From positions 1-27,786 of the IMG/VR virus record IMGVR_UViG_3300035698_007659: a DNA stretch of 27,786 nt; one strand, 5' to 3'. The position numbers and the translations under genes were made by a program. The stretch is from a virus. This document shows, one piece after another, positions 1 through 8,552 of the stretch. The notes under the pieces are model-generated. The model did no database searches. It was given only the letters and a program-made list of their open reading frames with translations, and was not told the origin of the DNA. How positions within the stretch are numbered: position 1 is the stretch's first letter; each line of letters starts with the position of its first letter.

Positions 1-104
1 GTAGGCTGTAGAATATCTACTACATCTAAGTAGGCTTCTTCACCATACTGTAGGATACCTGACAGAATTGCTCGTTCAGCAGCTGCGTTTACCAAAACGG
101 CCAT
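1..104 (-). CDS. dnaB: DnaB-type replicative helicase, N-terminal fragment (cut by window edge)
   Basis: The first 34 codons of a gene that runs off the left edge. The translation starts MAVLVNAAAERAILSGILQY and continues GEEAYLDVVDIL. This matches the start of the N-terminal helical domain of DnaB helicases, where an ERA(V/I)L-G-(L/I)L pattern is followed by an acidic stretch and D-(I/V)-L. DnaB unwinds the replication fork and this domain contacts primase. The ATG lies two bases after the stop of the zinc-finger gene at 107-670, so the two are probably co-translated. The ATPase domain is not visible, so the call rests on the short N-terminal match and on the recombination genes directly upstream. 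Confidence 0.6.
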   Translation of the reverse strand, partial: MAVLVNAAAERAILSGILQYGEEAYLDVVDILQP

Positions 105-106
105 TT

Positions 107-670
107 TTATCCATGTCTTCTAGAAGATGCGCAATCATTACACGTAAAGACGGCCCCTTCATCAGGGTCCATATACACTAGGCTTTGGTCAATATCAAAA
201 ATATACCCACAAACCTTACATTCGGCTTCTACCAACGCCTGCCTGCCCATTCTTGGGGTGGGGGCGTACTCAAGATACTTCGAGTTCTTCTCTTTGTCTT
301 GATGGAAGGCTGCCATGTCTTCGAACTTATTTTTTCTGGGGGAAGAGGTATCAATAGCTTCCCTTGACGCAAACTTTTTACGTTGAGGCTTATCTTGACC
401 TCGCCTCTTGACGGCAGGACCTTCGGGTCTTCTCCGTTTTCCTCTGGCTCCCTGTTTTATAGTAGGGGCGGATTCGTCCCCGTCAAGGACCCTTTTGCGG
501 GAAGCTCTTTTTATTTGTTTGGCGACCTTTTCAGGTACGGTTCGTCGTTGGGTTTGTTCGGCCAGTTTCAACACCAACCTTTCTACTCGTACCCAATCCT
601 CATCATTCAGCTCATCGAATGCCTTCTTTAGGACTTCGCTTGCTTCCTCATTCTCATTATTCTTACTCAT
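107..670 (-). CDS. Basic protein with C-terminal zinc finger, unknown function
   Basis: A 187-residue protein with three visible parts. The first 45 residues are acidic and helical. The middle (about 45-115) is very rich in Lys and Arg, with runs such as KRRRPEG and PQRKK, and is probably disordered and nucleic-acid binding. The last 40 residues hold a C-x2-C ... C-x2-C pair (CKVC and CNDC) that looks like a zinc ribbon. The start overlaps the end of the upstream gene by 8 bp and its stop is two bases before the dnaB-like start. The position between recombination genes and the helicase suggests a DNA-binding accessory role such as helicase loading, but no family is recognised. Confidence 0.7.
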   Translation of the reverse strand: MSKNNENEEASEVLKKAFDELNDEDWVRVERLVLKLAEQTQRRTVPEKVAKQIKRASRKRVLDGDESAPTIKQGARGKRRRPEGPAVKRRGQDKPQRKKFASREAIDTSSPRKNKFEDMAAFHQDKEKNSKYLEYAPTPRMGRQALVEAECKVCGYIFDIDQSLVYMDPDEGAVFTCNDCASSRRHG

Positions 671-1172
671 ATCTTTTACTCATTTTACCACGTTGTATAG
701 CTATCAGGGTGTCCGATAGGTTTTTGATGGAACTAGCCAGGTAGACTAGCCTCGATATTCGTTGCTCTGCCTTTTTCTGTATGGCCCTTAGGACTTGGGC
801 GTAAGTATTCTCCTTGCAGATTAGGGAGACCTTCACATCATACTTCATATATTTGTCGTAGCTATCTAGTTCGGATGATACCGCATCTTCCAGTTGGGTA
901 GACGCCCATTTTTCCCTGGCAATCTCCCTATTAGATTCTCTCTGAATATAGAAGGAGAACTGGGCTAGTCTATATGCGACGGCCCCACATTGTTCAACTG
1001 AGATAGCCTCAATAACATCTCTATCCCAAGTAAAATATTCGTTGAGTTCATCATCACTGCCGGGAGGAACATGGGCTGGTAGTCCAATACCACGCTCATA
1101 TTCGTCTAGCAGGTCAACTGCTCTCTGCATCTTCTCCGCAGCTCGCTCTTTGGATTCGCTGTTTCCACTCAT
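663..1172 (-). CDS. Helical protein, possible UvsY-like recombination mediator
   Basis: A 169-residue, almost wholly helical protein with no cysteine motifs or membrane segments. The C-terminal half (about 95-160) alternates Lys/Asp/Glu with hydrophobic residues. It ends in a long helix in the style of the C-terminal region of T4 UvsY, which loads the UvsX recombinase on ssDNA. Two genes upstream in the same direction is a RecA/UvsX-like ATPase, and downstream is a DnaB-type helicase, so the context fits. The sequence similarity to UvsY is only a loose pattern seen by eye. The start overlaps the preceding nuclease gene by 59 bp. A later Met at codon 15 is possible but has a poorly spaced Shine-Dalgarno. 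Confidence 0.6.
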   Translation of the reverse strand: MSGNSESKERAAEKMQRAVDLLDEYERGIGLPAHVPPGSDDELNEYFTWDRDVIEAISVEQCGAVAYRLAQFSFYIQRESNREIAREKWASTQLEDAVSSELDSYDKYMKYDVKVSLICKENTYAQVLRAIQKKAEQRISRLVYLASSIKNLSDTLIAIQRGKMSKRYE

Positions 1173-1545
1173 TTTCAGTCTCGTTATATGGGAGTTCTAC
1201 CACTATGATATTGTTGAGGCGACACCACTCTAACTTATCCCTATCTCTTTGCCTATGAGAAATAAAGTTGGCCCTGGTCTGATGGAAGTGGGCACTAAAA
1301 TTATAGTGTTGTTGTCCATGAACCTCTACGGCAATCTTATACATAGGAATGTAAAAGTCTAAGTAGAGAGTAGTATACCCAGTGGGGATAGGCACCTCCT
1401 CTTTAAAAGGGATGGTTGGAAAAACATGCCTAATACAGGCCCTTCCTATCTTATGTAGGCCCGATGTAGTTCTATGTCCATCACCAGCCACATAACCTCT
1501 TACCTTCCACTCAAGAGGCTGCCCCGTCAGAGTCACTATCTTCAT
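1114..1545 (-). CDS. PD-(D/E)XK / Vsr-like endonuclease
   Basis: A 143-residue protein with the core of a Vsr/DUF559-type nuclease. The segment YLDFYIPMYKIAVEVHGQQH gives the catalytic Asp, a beta strand and the E-V-x-G-x-x-H motif. It is followed by a basic helix (RDRDKLEWCRLNN) and the strand IIVVELPY. Proteins of this fold act as mismatch-type or free-standing homing nucleases. The family usually has EVDG where this has EVHG. The gene overlaps the end of the RecA-like gene (35 bp) and the start of the next gene (59 bp), so it looks wedged between two recombination genes. ATG at 1545 is preferred over ATG at 1551 because GGGG lies 7 bases ahead of the former but too close to the latter. Confidence 0.7.
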   Translation of the reverse strand: MKIVTLTGQPLEWKVRGYVAGDGHRTTSGLHKIGRACIRHVFPTIPFKEEVPIPTGYTTLYLDFYIPMYKIAVEVHGQQHYNFSAHFHQTRANFISHRQRDRDKLEWCRLNNIIVVELPYNETENEWKQRIQRASCGEDAESS

Positions 1546-2620
1546 CGGCATACCCCATCATCTCTCTATATTGCTTATTGAGTTCCACATATAGGTCTGG
1601 ATTCTCCAGCAGGTGTTTCCTACAGTTCTCCAAGCCTTGCAGTTTTGTTCCGTCTGGAAATGTATACCAAGACCCACCTTTTGTTATTAGGCCCAAGTCT
1701 CCAGCCACCTCAATCATCTCAGACTCCTTATCTATGCCGTAGCCATAACGCAATAGACTATCACATTTGGTTCCAGGTGGGCCTAAGGCTGACCAATCGC
1801 AATTCCAGTGAACATACTGGCCAATCTGAGTACCTGATTTTGGGTCATCTTTGGAGCCGCCAATTCTCCAGGCAGTTTTGTGGGTCGCCCTCAACTTAAT
1901 GTCTGAGTGATATTGGATTTTTGTCCCACCCGTCTCACTTCTAGAGCTGCCAAACCCGCTAGTATTAGCTACTACATGAGTTACGCCAAGAACAATGGCA
2001 TTATTCATGATGATAACTGGCTGGGTACGAGTTAACATATCAGATAGAATAGAGGTATAGTTATCTCTAAACTTAGAGCCTACTCCACTATCTAATCTTG
2101 TCTGAGTACACAGGGCTGAGAACGAGTCGAATACGAAGATGGCGCCTGGAATCTGATGGACTAGTCGCTCAAAGATACCAGCATGTTTCTCGGCAGTAAG
2201 AAAATTATCTGGCGTAGACTCAATAATAGTGAACCGCTCAGGAGAAGTGTCCAGGTGAGTAATACCTTTAAGGTCTCTACTTTGAACTCTCATTTCTATA
2301 TTATGAAAGAATATGTGGCGAGAGCCATGAGAAGAATCATTCTCTGGTTTTTGGGCCATACCAGCAAAATGTAGACATGCCGATGTCTTGCCCACCTTAG
2401 CAGGACCACTATAGATAGAGATAGTTCCCTCTGGAACCCCTCCTCCTAACATCAAATCCATCTTTGGACTAAAAGAGATAGTTTTTCTCTTTCTGCCTAT
2501 CATGTCATTACCAGAGATAAAGATGTCGCTACCAAAGTCCTTATGTAGTCCCTTCAAAATGTCTCCAACAGACATAGTTTTACTAACATCTGGAACGGCC
2601 ACAGCCTTTTTCTTACCCAT
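1511..2620 (-). CDS. RecA/UvsX-like recombinase ATPase
   Basis: A 369-residue RecA-fold ATPase that would pair homologous DNA strands in recombination-dependent replication. The Walker A motif GPAKVGKTS is at residues 72-80, preceded by the RecA-type lead-in LGGGVPEGTISIYSG. The Walker B strand IFVFD is at 161-165 and is followed by SFSAL. The C-terminus is acidic (DEDSDSDG), as in many RecA and UvsX proteins. Length is close to T4 UvsX (about 390). GAGG lies six bases before the ATG. The nuclease, possible mediator, zinc-finger protein and DnaB-type helicase follow directly, making a replication/recombination operon. RadA- or KaiC-type ATPases are the alternative, but no extra zinc finger or Lon domain is present. 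Confidence 0.88.
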   Translation of the reverse strand: MGKKKAVAVPDVSKTMSVGDILKGLHKDFGSDIFISGNDMIGRKRKTISFSPKMDLMLGGGVPEGTISIYSGPAKVGKTSACLHFAGMAQKPENDSSHGSRHIFFHNIEMRVQSRDLKGITHLDTSPERFTIIESTPDNFLTAEKHAGIFERLVHQIPGAIFVFDSFSALCTQTRLDSGVGSKFRDNYTSILSDMLTRTQPVIIMNNAIVLGVTHVVANTSGFGSSRSETGGTKIQYHSDIKLRATHKTAWRIGGSKDDPKSGTQIGQYVHWNCDWSALGPPGTKCDSLLRYGYGIDKESEMIEVAGDLGLITKGGSWYTFPDGTKLQGLENCRKHLLENPDLYVELNKQYREMMGYADEDSDSDGAAS

Positions 2621-3089
2621 CTTCTACCTCATCCAATTCATATAGTCTGGAAAGCGCATTCTTCTTAATAATCCTAGTCCTACACACCGTGTCAACCGTC
2701 TGTCTGTCCACCTTTTTCTGAGAACTATTCTCCATAGCCATCATGAATCTCTTCCTGTCAGTATCCACCAATTTTTGAGCATACTCAATCTTAGGTTTTA
2801 CCCAAGCGGCTCTCAACGAATAGATACGTGGATTATCATGTAGTACGTGAACTAGTGCCCTCAGGTCATATCGTTTTAATAGGGCGTTGACAGAGCGGGT
2901 CTGAGACTTAAACTCTTTTTCCCACTCTGTAATATGCCAGAAAAAAATAGGCAGGGTCTTACCCTCTAAACTAGCCTTCCTCTCGCACAATAACTCTATA
3001 AGATATTGGGCTCCCGTTACAAACTTACCTGGTGAATACTTAGAGGGATACCCTCTTTTATCGGTCTGTTCATACCATAAGGATGACAT
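2613..3089 (-). CDS. Unknown protein upstream of the RecA-like gene
   Basis: A 158-residue protein that I cannot assign. It starts MSSLWYEQTDKRGYPSKYSP, contains a Trp/Phe-rich strand-helix stretch (LPIFFWHITEWEKEF), and ends in a charged helical region. ATG at 3089 is chosen because it lies one base after the stop of the preceding gene (3091). The reading frame stays open up to a GTG at 3155, but that start would give a 65 bp overlap. The gene overlaps the RecA-like start by 8 bp, so a role in replication or recombination is plausible from position only. Confidence 0.65.
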   Translation of the reverse strand: MSSLWYEQTDKRGYPSKYSPGKFVTGAQYLIELLCERKASLEGKTLPIFFWHITEWEKEFKSQTRSVNALLKRYDLRALVHVLHDNPRIYSLRAAWVKPKIEYAQKLVDTDRKRFMMAMENSSQKKVDRQTVDTVCRTRIIKKNALSRLYELDEVEDG

Positions 3090-3090
3090 G

Positions 3091-3783
3091 TTATTTGTAG
3101 GTCCCTGTCTTTGGTTGGAAGATATTGCCAGCCCTACCCGAATCTCTATGTCCACTTAACCTGTCATTACGGTTAGCATCGGCCAAGGCAGAGGCTGCCC
3201 CTGTCATAATTGCAACTGCCGGCTTGTCTGTTTGAGGATTATTAGTCTGCGTGACCATATGGTCCTTCACATTGAGCTGACGTAGACAAAAGGCAAACAT
3301 TTCCTCGGCGTTACGGGGCTGCCTATTCAACAACTTCTCTGCCCTAGTTAGCAACTCTTTCGCCTTAGTATTGTTCAGACCTACGCCAGCTAGACGTAGC
3401 AGGGTCTCCTTGCGAATCTCCGTCGAGATACCTATCTTGGCCTTCCCCTTATTCTCCAGTCGCTGCTTAATCAACTCCTTACTACTAATCACCTTGTTGC
3501 CCCTATCAGAGACAACCTCCTCAAGTTCCTGTTCTGGGTCGGGAGTTCCCTCTTCTATGTCATCCCACACCTCTTCTACCGCCTCGCCATTCCCCACTCT
3601 TTCCAGTCTAACCTTCACGACGGTCTCAATCAGACTGTCTAACTCCCTGGTTATATAATTCTTTACTGCCTGACCATTATTCCTATCCAGAGCTTCTTCT
3701 ATCTCTACGACACTCTTACCGTCCGTAATCATGCCCTGAATAGCATACTTTTCCACTTGCGTTAATGTACCTTTGGTCGTCAT
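3091..3783 (-). CDS. Putative DNA-binding protein with N-terminal helix-turn-helix
   Basis: A 230-residue protein. Residues 6-46 (TLTQVEKYAIQGMITDGKSV onward) have the spacing of a helix-turn-helix like those in small phage regulators and terminase small subunits. An acidic linker (about 70-95, rich in Glu and Asp), a helical middle and a flexible C-terminus rich in Gly, Ala and Asn follow. AGGGACG sits about 9 bases before the ATG. The start and the stop of the upstream gene share the base at 3783. It is the first member of the recombination block whose DNA-binding nature is visible. Which DNA it binds is unknown. Confidence 0.6.
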   Translation of the reverse strand: MTTKGTLTQVEKYAIQGMITDGKSVVEIEEALDRNNGQAVKNYITRELDSLIETVVKVRLERVGNGEAVEEVWDDIEEGTPDPEQELEEVVSDRGNKVISSKELIKQRLENKGKAKIGISTEIRKETLLRLAGVGLNNTKAKELLTRAEKLLNRQPRNAEEMFAFCLRQLNVKDHMVTQTNNPQTDKPAVAIMTGAASALADANRNDRLSGHRDSGRAGNIFQPKTGTYK

Positions 3784-4244
3784 TATAGTACGTCCCTTTG
3801 TGCGTTAGATAGGTGTCTTGTGTTCTTCGTTTTTAAGAACTCTAAATAAAATTCGAAACATCGTTGAGATACGGGTATCCAATTTAGTTTGGCTCTACCC
3901 ATACGGACAGGATTAGTAATCTTTCCTGTATTTTCATACATACTGATTGGACTATACAGTCGCCCCCCACTCTCAGCCTTAATAGCATAGGAAACCTTGC
4001 CATTGAAGGAGGTCCTCTTAGCCAGGGCGTCGTTAGCGTCCTCAGCGTATTCTATTTGTCCGTCCTCAAACTCAACGTCATAGAGGATAGGAAGCTGGTC
4101 TTCTGTAAAGTCGTGCTGTTTACCCAGTATAGTATAGACCACTTGAGTCTTAGGGCTCTCACCCATGCACTGCTTTGACTTAGTAGGGTTGGGAGAATAG
4201 GTACACTCTTCGAGTGGAACCCTATGTGTTTTTTGATTGGACAT
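3783..4244 (-). CDS. Unknown 153-residue protein
   Basis: No family recognised. The N-terminus holds two Cys and several Lys/Pro (ECTYSPNPTKSKQC), followed by a region of predicted beta strands alternating with acidic turns. The C-terminal third is helical and aromatic (QRCFEFYLEFL). It is soluble, with no signal peptide or membrane segment. The 47 bp between this start and the upstream zinc-ribbon gene contain TCTATAGAAAGAAG but no convincing promoter. The Shine-Dalgarno is weak (AGAAG). Confidence 0.6.
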   Translation of the reverse strand: MSNQKTHRVPLEECTYSPNPTKSKQCMGESPKTQVVYTILGKQHDFTEDQLPILYDVEFEDGQIEYAEDANDALAKRTSFNGKVSYAIKAESGGRLYSPISMYENTGKITNPVRMGRAKLNWIPVSQRCFEFYLEFLKTKNTRHLSNAQRDVL

Positions 4245-4291
4245 ATTAGTGTTTCTTCTTTCTATAGAAGAGGAAGGTGATAAAGGAAAGG

Positions 4292-4630
4292 TTATCTACC
4301 AGCTATCTCCCTACCCCTGGTCATACCATCAGGCAAGTCTTTAGTTGGTTTCGCATTTTTGTATTCGTTATGCTTGATAGTTAATGACTTCTTATGGTCT
4401 TCAGTCATTTTGTCTGAATTAGAGTCGGCAATATTCCCAACGGTCCTACCTTTAGAGTAGGCTATAAGTGGGTCGCAGATTCTCTTAGTAACGCTGTTAC
4501 TACTATCGCATTTAGGGCAGGAAATTTGTCTGGCAGAAGAAGAAATGTATTCTTGGATACGCATATCCTTGTTGAATTGTTCTCCGCAACCACCGGTCTC
4601 TGTATCACAGAGGAAAAGGTAAGTGGGCAT
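4292..4630 (-). CDS. FmdB-type zinc-ribbon protein
   Basis: A 112-residue protein beginning MPTYLFLC with cysteines at about 8 and 15, then CPKC near residue 38. This is the pattern of the short FmdB-family zinc ribbon (MPxYxFxC ... CPxC). The rest is polar and likely disordered, ending with basic residues. Such proteins are common in phages and have no agreed function. An intrinsic terminator lies upstream (4650-4687), and the short leader contains TATAAT only 5 bases before the ATG, which is too close to serve as a normal -10 box. AGGTG lies about 10 bases before the start. Confidence 0.7.
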   Translation of the reverse strand: MPTYLFLCDTETGGCGEQFNKDMRIQEYISSSARQISCPKCDSSNSVTKRICDPLIAYSKGRTVGNIADSNSDKMTEDHKKSLTIKHNEYKNAKPTKDLPDGMTRGREIAGR

Positions 4631-4649
4631 TTGTATTATACACCTGTTT

Positions 4650-4687
4650 AAAAGAAAAGGGGAGAATATACGAGATACTCTCCCCTT
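4650..4687 (-). terminator. Intrinsic terminator after the HNH gene
   Basis: On the minus strand the arms AAGGGGAGA (4687-4679) and TCTCCCCTT (4665-4657) form a 9 bp stem with a 13-nt loop, followed by TTTTCTTTT. It lies four bases after the stop of the HNH gene and before the zinc-ribbon gene, so it would end transcripts from the PhoH promoter. Confidence 0.85.
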
Positions 4688-4690
4688 GGT

Positions 4691-5284
4691 TTAATGGGTC
4701 GTCACTAAGTGTTTGTATACTGGGGTTAGATAGGGCTCCCACTCAACGGGAATAGGGGCCCAGGGATTGAACCCTAGTATGAATTGGCCGATTGGGGGCT
4801 CCACTGGTTGCCTTCTTAGTTGCATACCAGCTTCCTTTGGGGTCCTATCAGCCTTCCTATGGTTACAGGGATGACAGCAAGTAACAATATTCTGCCAGTT
4901 CGTAGGAGTTCCAGCATATCTCTCACGTTTCCAGACGGACCTAGGAATTACGTGGTCATATGTAAGATGTCTCATAGAACTGTTTGTCTGACCACAATAT
5001 TGGCAGGTGAGATGGTCCCTTAAAAAAACATGCTTCCTAGAGAACGGCACGCTCTTAGTCTTTCTCTTCACATACTTAGGGCACACACAGACGGCAGGAA
5101 TAGGATATTTCTTACCGTTCGCCCCTTGAATGTAATCGTTCTTAAAGAAGTCGATGACCTCTAGACCCTTATTATAGCTAGTCTGATGCACAATAGATAG
5201 GCGTACAGCCCTCTTCCATGAAATGATGGAGATAGGTCTATAGTCAGCATTTAGAACCAAACTCTTTGCGTTTCTTTTTTTCAT
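4691..5284 (-). CDS. HNH endonuclease
   Basis: A 197-residue HNH nuclease of the IscB/5-methylcytosine-type subgroup common in phages and bacteria. The N-terminal strand SLVLNADYRPISIISW is typical of this subgroup. The HNH core follows: zinc-binding C94-x2-C97, the D110-H111 pair in LTYDHVIPRS, N132, then the CxxC of CCHPCNHRK (137-140). The ATG at 5284 is preferred over the open frame up to 5311 because GAGGA is spaced 8 bases before it. It overlaps the PhoH gene by 41 bp, and a terminator follows. It may be a free-standing homing nuclease or take part in DNA processing; terminase-linked HNH proteins differ in context. Confidence 0.85.
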   Translation of the reverse strand: MKKRNAKSLVLNADYRPISIISWKRAVRLSIVHQTSYNKGLEVIDFFKNDYIQGANGKKYPIPAVCVCPKYVKRKTKSVPFSRKHVFLRDHLTCQYCGQTNSSMRHLTYDHVIPRSVWKRERYAGTPTNWQNIVTCCHPCNHRKADRTPKEAGMQLRRQPVEPPIGQFILGFNPWAPIPVEWEPYLTPVYKHLVTTH

Positions 5285-6035
5285 TCTCAAAGTCCTCGAC
5301 AGACAGCACAAAATCAGTAACCAATTGCTCTCTTACAATATCCGAATTGTCCAGGATTCCTATCCCGGCACTGGACCCTCCCCTAATCATTCTGGGGATG
5401 ATATCATGGGTCAGCCAACTCAACGCACACTCATGTCCAACATTTAGGTCTGATTGGGTGGAGTCACCAGTGATAACTATTTTAGACCCAGGGGCAAACC
5501 TAGTAATAAGCATAGTCATCTGCTTAATGGTGGTATTCTGGCACTCATCAGCGATAACAAAGCTGTTGTAGAAGTTCCACCCTCTCATAAAGGCGAACGG
5601 AACAACCTCAATCTTCTCTTCGCCCAACCATTGCTTGATTAGTTCGGGCTTAATAAAGTGACCCATCTCATTATAGATAGGCTTCAAGAAGGGCTTCAAC
5701 TTTTGATTAATATCACCAGGTAGAGTGCCTGCCTTTTCTCCAGCTTGCACCATTGGTCTAGTAAGAATAATCTTTTCGAACTCATTATGATATAGGCCAA
5801 GAATAGCTTTAGCCACAGCTAGATAGGTCTTACCTGTACCCGCAGGCCCAGTACACACAGTCAGTTTGTTTCTATCAATCGACTGTAAGTAGGTTTTTTG
5901 ATTGGGCGTTTTAGCTTCTACAGCATGTCTATATAGCTTGTTGGTACGAACAACTTCTCGCTCTTGAGACTGCTGCTCTCGGAAAGCCTGGGGAACATCG
6001 CGAGTATAACTACGTCTTTTTCTTTTTCTGTTCAT
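5244..6035 (-). CDS. phoH: PhoH-like P-loop ATPase
   Basis: A 263-residue PhoH-family protein, a single-domain helicase-like ATPase found in many marine and freshwater phages. Seen in the sequence: Walker A GPAGTGKT at 63-70, the family signature LTRPMVQAGEKAGTLPGD (91-108), Walker B VIADE at 160-164 followed by CQN, and TGDSTQ as sensor. The first 30 residues are very basic. Function in phages is unproven; RNA-related roles have been proposed. A near-consensus promoter lies directly upstream (6051-6079), so the gene heads a short transcript PhoH-HNH that ends at the terminator at 4650-4687. Confidence 0.93.
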   Translation of the reverse strand: MNRKRKRRSYTRDVPQAFREQQSQEREVVRTNKLYRHAVEAKTPNQKTYLQSIDRNKLTVCTGPAGTGKTYLAVAKAILGLYHNEFEKIILTRPMVQAGEKAGTLPGDINQKLKPFLKPIYNEMGHFIKPELIKQWLGEEKIEVVPFAFMRGWNFYNSFVIADECQNTTIKQMTMLITRFAPGSKIVITGDSTQSDLNVGHECALSWLTHDIIPRMIRGGSSAGIGILDNSDIVREQLVTDFVLSVEDFENEKKKRKEFGSKC

Positions 6036-6050
6036 GCAGTGGGACCTGAC

Positions 6051-6079
6051 ATTTTAGTAGATAAGGAGAACTTTGTCAA
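6051..6079 (-). promoter_or_regulatory. Sigma70-type promoter for phoH
   Basis: Minus strand: TTGACA (6079-6074), a 17 bp spacer, TAAAAT (6056-6051). The -35 is perfect, the -10 has one mismatch and the spacer is optimal. The predicted start lies near 6044, giving a leader of about 9 nt before the ATG at 6035. The same CCCTTGACA(A/T) context occurs in the promoters at 10642 and 25561. Confidence 0.85.
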
Positions 6080-6095
6080 GGGAGTAAATCTAGAA

Positions 6096-8552
6096 TTAAC
6101 ATTTTGACCAGCCGCAAGAGGGGCATGTTAAGCATCCTTCTTGACGAATGAGCTTACCTTTGCAGCTATCACATTCTTCACCATGTACTTCCGTACCATC
6201 TTTAATATATTTCTTTAATGCCCTAGCAATAGACTTAGAGAAAGAATCTAAACTACCCTTTGTCTTTTCTAGTTGATGCACCAAGAATTCTATATTGGTT
6301 CCATGTCTCAGGCCGGACGATATTAGTCTTGTAACTATCTCTTCCTCTGGTTCGCAGAACGCAGTAATCGGGGAGAGTTCAGAGTCATCTTCAAAGACGG
6401 CCTTGTACTGCTTTCTCCCCTTCTTCATAACTACACCCGTCTTTATTTTACTTCCAACCACACCATTTTTTCCTGCAAATACTTCATAGGGGTCACCCTC
6501 AAACAGTCCTACAATAACGAAGTAGGGAGTACCCTTCACAGTAATATGATGAACGTCGCAAGCCAACTCCTTAGGTCTCTTAGGAGAAATAGTCTTTGCG
6601 ATACCTGTCTTTTTGGCTATCAACACGCCGGTACGACAGTTCTGTCTATATACCGTCATACCCTTACATCCCGACTTCCAAGACTCCAGATAGATTTCAG
6701 CAACCTTATCTTCCGTTACGTCTTCTGGTAGGTTAATTGTACTACTAATGGAGTGGTCAATATGCCTTTGAGCAGCAGCCTGTAGCCTAACCCTATTCTT
6801 CCAGTCGATGTCTGGAGAGCAGGCCCCATGATAGGGAGACTTAGTTACATCCTTCTCCCCGGTAACTTTCATCCATAGTTCAACACCAGGATGATAGACT
6901 TCGAACTCCATCCAATGGTCACCTAGGGCATCAGTAAAATCAGTCCTAAATCCATTGTCTCCTGGATTACCCTTTTTACGCCTAATCATAGAGATTAAGA
7001 AGAGGGGCTCAATACCTGAGGTCGTTCCATGTAGCCTATATTCAACACCGTCTATGTAAACAATAAGGCAGGCTTGAGTGCTAGTAGTACCAGTGGGGGC
7101 TGTAGTCAGACAGGCAATGTTTCGCCGCCCATACTTCTTCATATCTTTCCATAGCTGAGGGTCGTCCTTTTTAATCCTCAGCAAGAAGGGGTTGTTCTTT
7201 TCCTTCTCATGGTTCCAGACAGGGAAGGGTCCCAACTCTTTTGCCATATCTACTGAACTACGATAGACGCCAAGTTTCAACTCTTTATAAATCAACTCGG
7301 TCATCTCAATAGACTCTTCCGTCCCATACTTGATGTGTAGGGCGGCCAAAGTATCTCCTAGAGCAGTAATACCCGTTCCAGTTCTACGTCCGTCCACACA
7401 AGCAATTCGAACTTTCTTCCAAGTGTTAAGTTCGGCCTGTTTAATGTCGGCGTCTTCGGGGTCTGCTTGAATCTTCGCAATGATTCTGTCAATAGACTCA
7501 ACCTCTAGGTCAACAATGTCATCCATGATTCGCTGAGCGATAATAACATCGGCCCTAAACCTCTCCATATTGAATTTGGCATTTGGTAAGAAATGATTAT
7601 CAACATACTGGAATAGGTTAAGTACTAAGAGCCTACATGAATCTAGCGCTGATAAAAATATTTCGCTGCATGGATTACTGCATATCGTTTTAAAACCAAC
7701 ATCAGCATAACAATCAGCCGGACTTTCTTTAATAACATTGTCAATGAACTGTAGGCCGGGCTCTGCGTTCTTCCAGGCGTTATGAACAGCGGCGTTCCAA
7801 ATGTCCCTAGCCTTAACTCTTCGTACTATAGAAGGAGTAGAACTATCAACGGGCCATCTTTGTTCGTAGTCGTCATCATTCTCAACAGCAGTGAGGAATT
7901 CATCGGTATATTGGACACTAACATTCGCCCCTGTTACCTTTGTTCTATCGTTCTTAACTGTAATAAATGATAGGATATCAGGGTGATGTACGTTAAGGGT
8001 CAACATGAGGGCTCCACGCCGCCCGCTCTGACCAACCTCCCTTATAGAGTTAGAATATCTTTCCATCCATGACACAATACCTGTACTGGTTCTAGAAGAA
8101 TTCTGAGTAGGAGTACCTGCTGGTCTAAGCCTATCTAAAGAAATGCCAATGCCGCCCCTACGCTTTGAGATTTGGACTAGCTGCTCGTCAGCCTGCATGA
8201 TGCCGCCATAAGAATCGTCTGGTGATGGCAGAACAAAACAGTTAGATAGGCTAACATATTGGTGGGTATTTCCAATGCCGTAGAGGGGGCTTCCCTGCGG
8301 AATAATCTTCGCAAAGAACTTGAGGTAGCCATATATCTCGTCGAAAGTAAGGGGCTTAGCGAACTTATTCTTCTCTACCCTGGCCAGTTCTTTTGCAATC
8401 CTGATATGGATATCGTTTGGGGTAGTCTCTAGTAGTTGATTATCATTGTTCCTCAACAGGTATTTATCTACGCAGGCTCTAGCTGATAGGTCGTTGCCAA
8501 AATAAGCCTTAGACGTTTCTAAAACTTCCTCGTAGGTGCGTTGCTTACTCAT
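6096..8552 (-). CDS. nrdJ: Class II (B12-dependent) ribonucleoside-diphosphate/triphosphate reductase
   Basis: An 818-residue class II ribonucleotide reductase, which makes dNTP precursors using adenosylcobalamin and so works with or without oxygen. Seen: SNCFVLPSP with a redox-type Cys at 105, the RRGGIGISLDRLRP segment, and the radical-site loop N293-P-C295-S-E297. Further on are TAPTGTTS of the barrel finger and a C-terminal cysteine cluster with two CxxC pairs (CDSC, CPSC) ending in GWSKC, as in the NrdJ tail that relays electrons. No separate small subunit is seen, as expected for class II. The ATG follows directly on the stop of the upstream gene. The stop is just before the phoH promoter. 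Confidence 0.93.
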   Translation of the reverse strand: MSKQRTYEEVLETSKAYFGNDLSARACVDKYLLRNNDNQLLETTPNDIHIRIAKELARVEKNKFAKPLTFDEIYGYLKFFAKIIPQGSPLYGIGNTHQYVSLSNCFVLPSPDDSYGGIMQADEQLVQISKRRGGIGISLDRLRPAGTPTQNSSRTSTGIVSWMERYSNSIREVGQSGRRGALMLTLNVHHPDILSFITVKNDRTKVTGANVSVQYTDEFLTAVENDDDYEQRWPVDSSTPSIVRRVKARDIWNAAVHNAWKNAEPGLQFIDNVIKESPADCYADVGFKTICSNPCSEIFLSALDSCRLLVLNLFQYVDNHFLPNAKFNMERFRADVIIAQRIMDDIVDLEVESIDRIIAKIQADPEDADIKQAELNTWKKVRIACVDGRRTGTGITALGDTLAALHIKYGTEESIEMTELIYKELKLGVYRSSVDMAKELGPFPVWNHEKEKNNPFLLRIKKDDPQLWKDMKKYGRRNIACLTTAPTGTTSTQACLIVYIDGVEYRLHGTTSGIEPLFLISMIRRKKGNPGDNGFRTDFTDALGDHWMEFEVYHPGVELWMKVTGEKDVTKSPYHGACSPDIDWKNRVRLQAAAQRHIDHSISSTINLPEDVTEDKVAEIYLESWKSGCKGMTVYRQNCRTGVLIAKKTGIAKTISPKRPKELACDVHHITVKGTPYFVIVGLFEGDPYEVFAGKNGVVGSKIKTGVVMKKGRKQYKAVFEDDSELSPITAFCEPEEEIVTRLISSGLRHGTNIEFLVHQLEKTKGSLDSFSKSIARALKKYIKDGTEVHGEECDSCKGKLIRQEGCLTCPSCGWSKC

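Noticed and set aside
4635-4640. TATAAT just before the zinc-ribbon gene
   Set aside because: It ends five bases from the ATG and has no -35; transcription from it would begin inside the gene.
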